Shown piece after piece: positions 30,621 through 32,620 of a stretch of 32,620 nt of DNA; the first letter of the stretch is position 1; each line of letters begins with the position of its first letter. Under the pieces are notes generated by a model, which was given only the letters and a program-made list of their open reading frames with translations, ran no database searches and was not told the DNA's origin. This DNA comes from JAYFNU01 sp034933305. GTDB lineage: Bacteria; Bacillota; Clostridia; Oscillospirales; Ruminococcaceae. The translations under genes were made by a program, and so were the position numbers. Where the stretch lies: contig JAYFNU010000038.1 in NCBI GenBank assembly GCA_034933305.1, positions 1 to 32,620 of the forward strand. The letters run 5' to 3'.

Positions 30621-31559
30621 ATGCGAATCGCCCTGTGGGTTGTCGGCGCGCTGCTGTTGCTGCTGCTCGCCGTCAGCGGTTACTTCTTCAAATTTGTCAT
30701 CACCCGCGAAAGCATCCGCCTGAAATCGAAGGATTTCTTCAACGGCGCGTCGCCGTGGGCGAAGTATCAGGCGGCGGTCGACGAGGGCGCGGCGTGGCTG
30801 CGCGCCGCCGAAAAGGAGGACGTCTGGCTCGACAGCTTCGACGGCCTGCGCCTGCACGCCTATTTTCTGCCCGCCGCGGGGCGGGCGAAGCGCGCCGTCC
30901 TGTGCGCGCACGGCTACCGCGGCAGCTATGACTACGACTTCAGCGGCGCGGCGCGCTGGCTGCACGAAAACGGCTGCGACCTGCTGCTCATCGACGAGCG
31001 CGCCCACGGCAGGAGCGAGGGGCACTATATCTGCTACGGCGCGAAGGAGCGCTTCGACGTCCGCGACTGGGCGAACTGGCTCGACAAACGGTATGACGGC
31101 GCGCTGCCCGTCTACCTCGACGGCCTGTCGATGGGCGCCGCGACCGTGCTCATGGCGAGCGGCCTCGTGCTGCCCGGGAGCGTGCGCGGCATCGTCGCCG
31201 ACTGCGGCTTCACCTCGCCCCGCGCCATCTTCGAGCACAATATCCGCTCGCTGTATCATCTGCCCGTCTATCCGCTGCTGTGGTTTTTCGGGCTGTATTG
31301 CCGCGTTTTCGCGAAATTCGGGCTCGGCGATGCGTCGACGCTCGACGCGCTGCGCGTCAACACGCGCCCGGTGCTGCTCGTCCACGGCGGCGCGGACAAC
31401 TTCGTCCCGACGCGCATGAGCCGGGAGAATTACGACGCCTGCACGGCGCCGAAGGAGCTTTACATCGTCGAGGGCGTGGGCCATGCGGCGAGCTATCCCG
31501 AGGACCCGAAGACCTACCAGGAGAAGGTGCTGGCGCTGTTCGGCCGCTGCGAGGGATGA
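30621..31559 (+). CDS. Membrane-anchored alpha/beta hydrolase
   Basis: 312 residues; GGAAGGAAGAG precedes the ATG at 30621. A single N-terminal hydrophobic helix (about 4-26) probably anchors it. The hydrolase core shows CAHGYRGS (oxyanion region), the nucleophile elbow GLSMGA with Ser170, VHGGADNFVP with the acidic residue, and VEGVGHAASY with the catalytic histidine. It resembles the YqkD-like group of Firmicute hydrolases. The likely activity is hydrolysis of esters or amides, facing outward if the anchor is a signal anchor. The substrate is unknown. It follows the kinase closely but has no obvious functional link to it. Confidence 0.88.
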   Translation: MRIALWVVGALLLLLLAVSGYFFKFVITRESIRLKSKDFFNGASPWAKYQAAVDEGAAWLRAAEKEDVWLDSFDGLRLHAYFLPAAGRAKRAVLCAHGYRGSYDYDFSGAARWLHENGCDLLLIDERAHGRSEGHYICYGAKERFDVRDWANWLDKRYDGALPVYLDGLSMGAATVLMASGLVLPGSVRGIVADCGFTSPRAIFEHNIRSLYHLPVYPLLWFFGLYCRVFAKFGLGDASTLDALRVNTRPVLLVHGGADNFVPTRMSRENYDACTAPKELYIVEGVGHAASYPEDPKTYQEKVLALFGRCEG

Positions 31560-31574
31560 ACCGCGCGTTTTCCG

Positions 31575-31603
31575 TTGATTTTCTGTTTTTTGCATGCTAC
31601 TAT
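31575..31603 (+). promoter_or_regulatory. Promoter of the dehydrogenase gene
   Basis: TTGATT (31575-31580), 17 bp, then TACTAT (31598-31603) preceded by TGC (extended -10). The leader is about 30 nt. Confidence 0.6.
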
Positions 31604-31638
31604 TTCTGAGGAATAAACTGAAGGGAAATGATCGAACG

Positions 31639-32565
31639 ATGAAGAAGATCCTCATCACGCCGCGCTCGTTCGCGAAGACCGACGACGCGCCGAAAAAGCT
31701 GCTGCAGGACGCGGGCTACGAGCTCGTCGTCAATCCGTACGGGACGATCCTCACGAAGGAGCAGATGCTTGCGCACGTCGCCGACGCCGTCGGCGTTATC
31801 CTCGGCGTCGACCCGTTCGACGCGGACGTCTTCGCTGCCGCGAAGCAGCTGAAGGCGATCGCGAAGTACGGCGTCGGCACCGACAATATCGACCTTTCCG
31901 CCGCGAAGAGCCGCGGCATCCCCGTGTCCATCACGCGCGGCGCGAACAGCAACGCCGTCGCGGATTATGCGTTCGCGCTCGTCATGGCGTGCGCGCGCCG
32001 CCTGACCGTCGTCAACGACATGTGCCACCGCAGGGACTGGAAGAAGGTCGTTGTGGGCGACGTGTACGGCAAGACCATCGGCATCCTCGGACTCGGTGCG
32101 ATCGGCAAGGGCGTGGCGAAGCGCGCAAAGGGCTTCGACATGCAGATCCTCGCCTACGACATCTACTGGGACGACGCGTTCGCGCAGGCCAACGGCATCC
32201 GCAAAGCGACGCCGGAGGAGATCTATCGCTCGTGCGATTTCATCAGCCTGCACATGCCGCTGACGGACGAGACGAAGAACATGGTCGATGCGAAGGCGTT
32301 CGGCATGATGAAAAAGGGCGCGGTGCTCGTCAACACGGCGCGCGGCGGCCTTGTCGACGAGGCGGCGCTCATCGCGGCGCTGCGCGACGGCACGCTCTCG
32401 GGCGCCGGCATCGACGCGTTCAACGAGGAGCCGCCGGCCAACGAGGAGCTTTACAAGCTCGACAACCTCATCATGGGCTCCCACTGCGGCGCTTCCACCA
32501 CGGGCGCGTCCGAAGCGATGAGCATGATGGCGGCGAAGTATCTGCTCGCGGATCTCGCGGACTGA
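31639..32565 (+). CDS. D-isomer 2-hydroxyacid dehydrogenase (phosphoglycerate-dehydrogenase-like)
   Basis: 308 residues from the ATG at 31639; the longer frame from 31594 overlaps the promoter. The NAD-binding Rossmann loop is GILGLGAIGKG (about 148-158). The catalytic arginine is in VNTARGGLVDE, the glutamate in NEEPP, and the histidine in GSHCGAST. YGVGTDNIDL and NAVADYAFAL are further family phrases. It oxidises or reduces a D-2-hydroxyacid with NAD(H). At this length it lacks the regulatory ACT domain of long SerA enzymes, so it could be short-form phosphoglycerate dehydrogenase or another hydroxyacid dehydrogenase. It has its own promoter. Confidence 0.9.
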   Translation: MKKILITPRSFAKTDDAPKKLLQDAGYELVVNPYGTILTKEQMLAHVADAVGVILGVDPFDADVFAAAKQLKAIAKYGVGTDNIDLSAAKSRGIPVSITRGANSNAVADYAFALVMACARRLTVVNDMCHRRDWKKVVVGDVYGKTIGILGLGAIGKGVAKRAKGFDMQILAYDIYWDDAFAQANGIRKATPEEIYRSCDFISLHMPLTDETKNMVDAKAFGMMKKGAVLVNTARGGLVDEAALIAALRDGTLSGAGIDAFNEEPPANEELYKLDNLIMGSHCGASTTGASEAMSMMAAKYLLADLAD

Positions 32566-32586
32566 CGCGCATTCGGAAGATTTTTT

Positions 32587-32620
32587 CGGCGGCGGACGGG
32601 GGCAGCCCCGTCCGCCGCCG
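32587..32620. terminator. Hairpin at the window edge, likely terminator
   Basis: A perfect 15-bp stem (CGGCGGCGGACGGGG and its complement) around GCAG ends exactly at the window border. Any T-run would lie beyond the window, so terminator is inferred from position and stem strength. Confidence 0.6.

Overview
The window comes from a GC-rich genome of the Clostridia type, probably a gut lineage. The gene order SRP RNA-dnaX-ybaB-recR and the pair smpB-tmRNA are typical of Firmicutes. Shine-Dalgarno sites are strong, promoters are sigma-A-like, and coding DNA is well above 60% GC by eye. No rRNA or ordinary tRNA gene is visible; the RNA genes are a tmRNA and an SRP RNA. The species cannot be named from the sequence alone.

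Region 1 (1-6229): the end of a FGGY sugar kinase, an orphan membrane protein with its own promoter, then a tightly overlapping minus-strand operon read from 5788 down to 1641. The operon encodes a D-Ala-D-Ala-ligase-like ATP-grasp enzyme, a lysine 2,3-aminomutase, a PaaK-like adenylate-forming enzyme and an S51 peptidase. It looks like an uncharacterised beta-amino-acid (beta-lysine) conjugation pathway.

Region 2 (6230-14522) is the most interesting. A nucleoside 2-deoxyribosyltransferase-like gene faces away from a four-gene operon: small HTH regulator, HD-RyR protein, SLOG-SLATT membrane protein, and a TIR-TM-beta-propeller protein. The domain set (TIR, SLOG, SLATT, RyR, HD, NDT) belongs to nucleotide-signalling immune systems and resembles Thoeris in logic: TIR makes a nucleotide, SLOG senses it, membrane helices act. 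This exact composition is not one I can match to a named system.

Region 3 (14627-16609): an ArsR-regulated operon (arsR, MBL-fold hydrolase, nitroreductase) with an operator overlapping its promoter.

Region 4 (about 16650-22160): a decayed integrative element at the 3' end of the tmRNA gene. It is bounded by 162-bp direct repeats (10 mismatches) and carries a large serine recombinase, a YdbC/PC4-like protein, a tnpV fragment, and an AT-rich cargo with a broken pglZ and a gene with a HEPN-type RNxxxH motif. An older relic lies just outside its left end.

Region 5 (22149-25815): tmRNA, smpB, recR, ybaB, dnaX and SRP RNA, all minus strand. Region 6 (25838-32620): PrsW-type membrane protease, processive GT2 glycosyltransferase, a nucleotidyltransferase/membrane-protein pair, PfkB kinase, alpha/beta hydrolase and a D-2-hydroxyacid dehydrogenase, separated by clear terminators.
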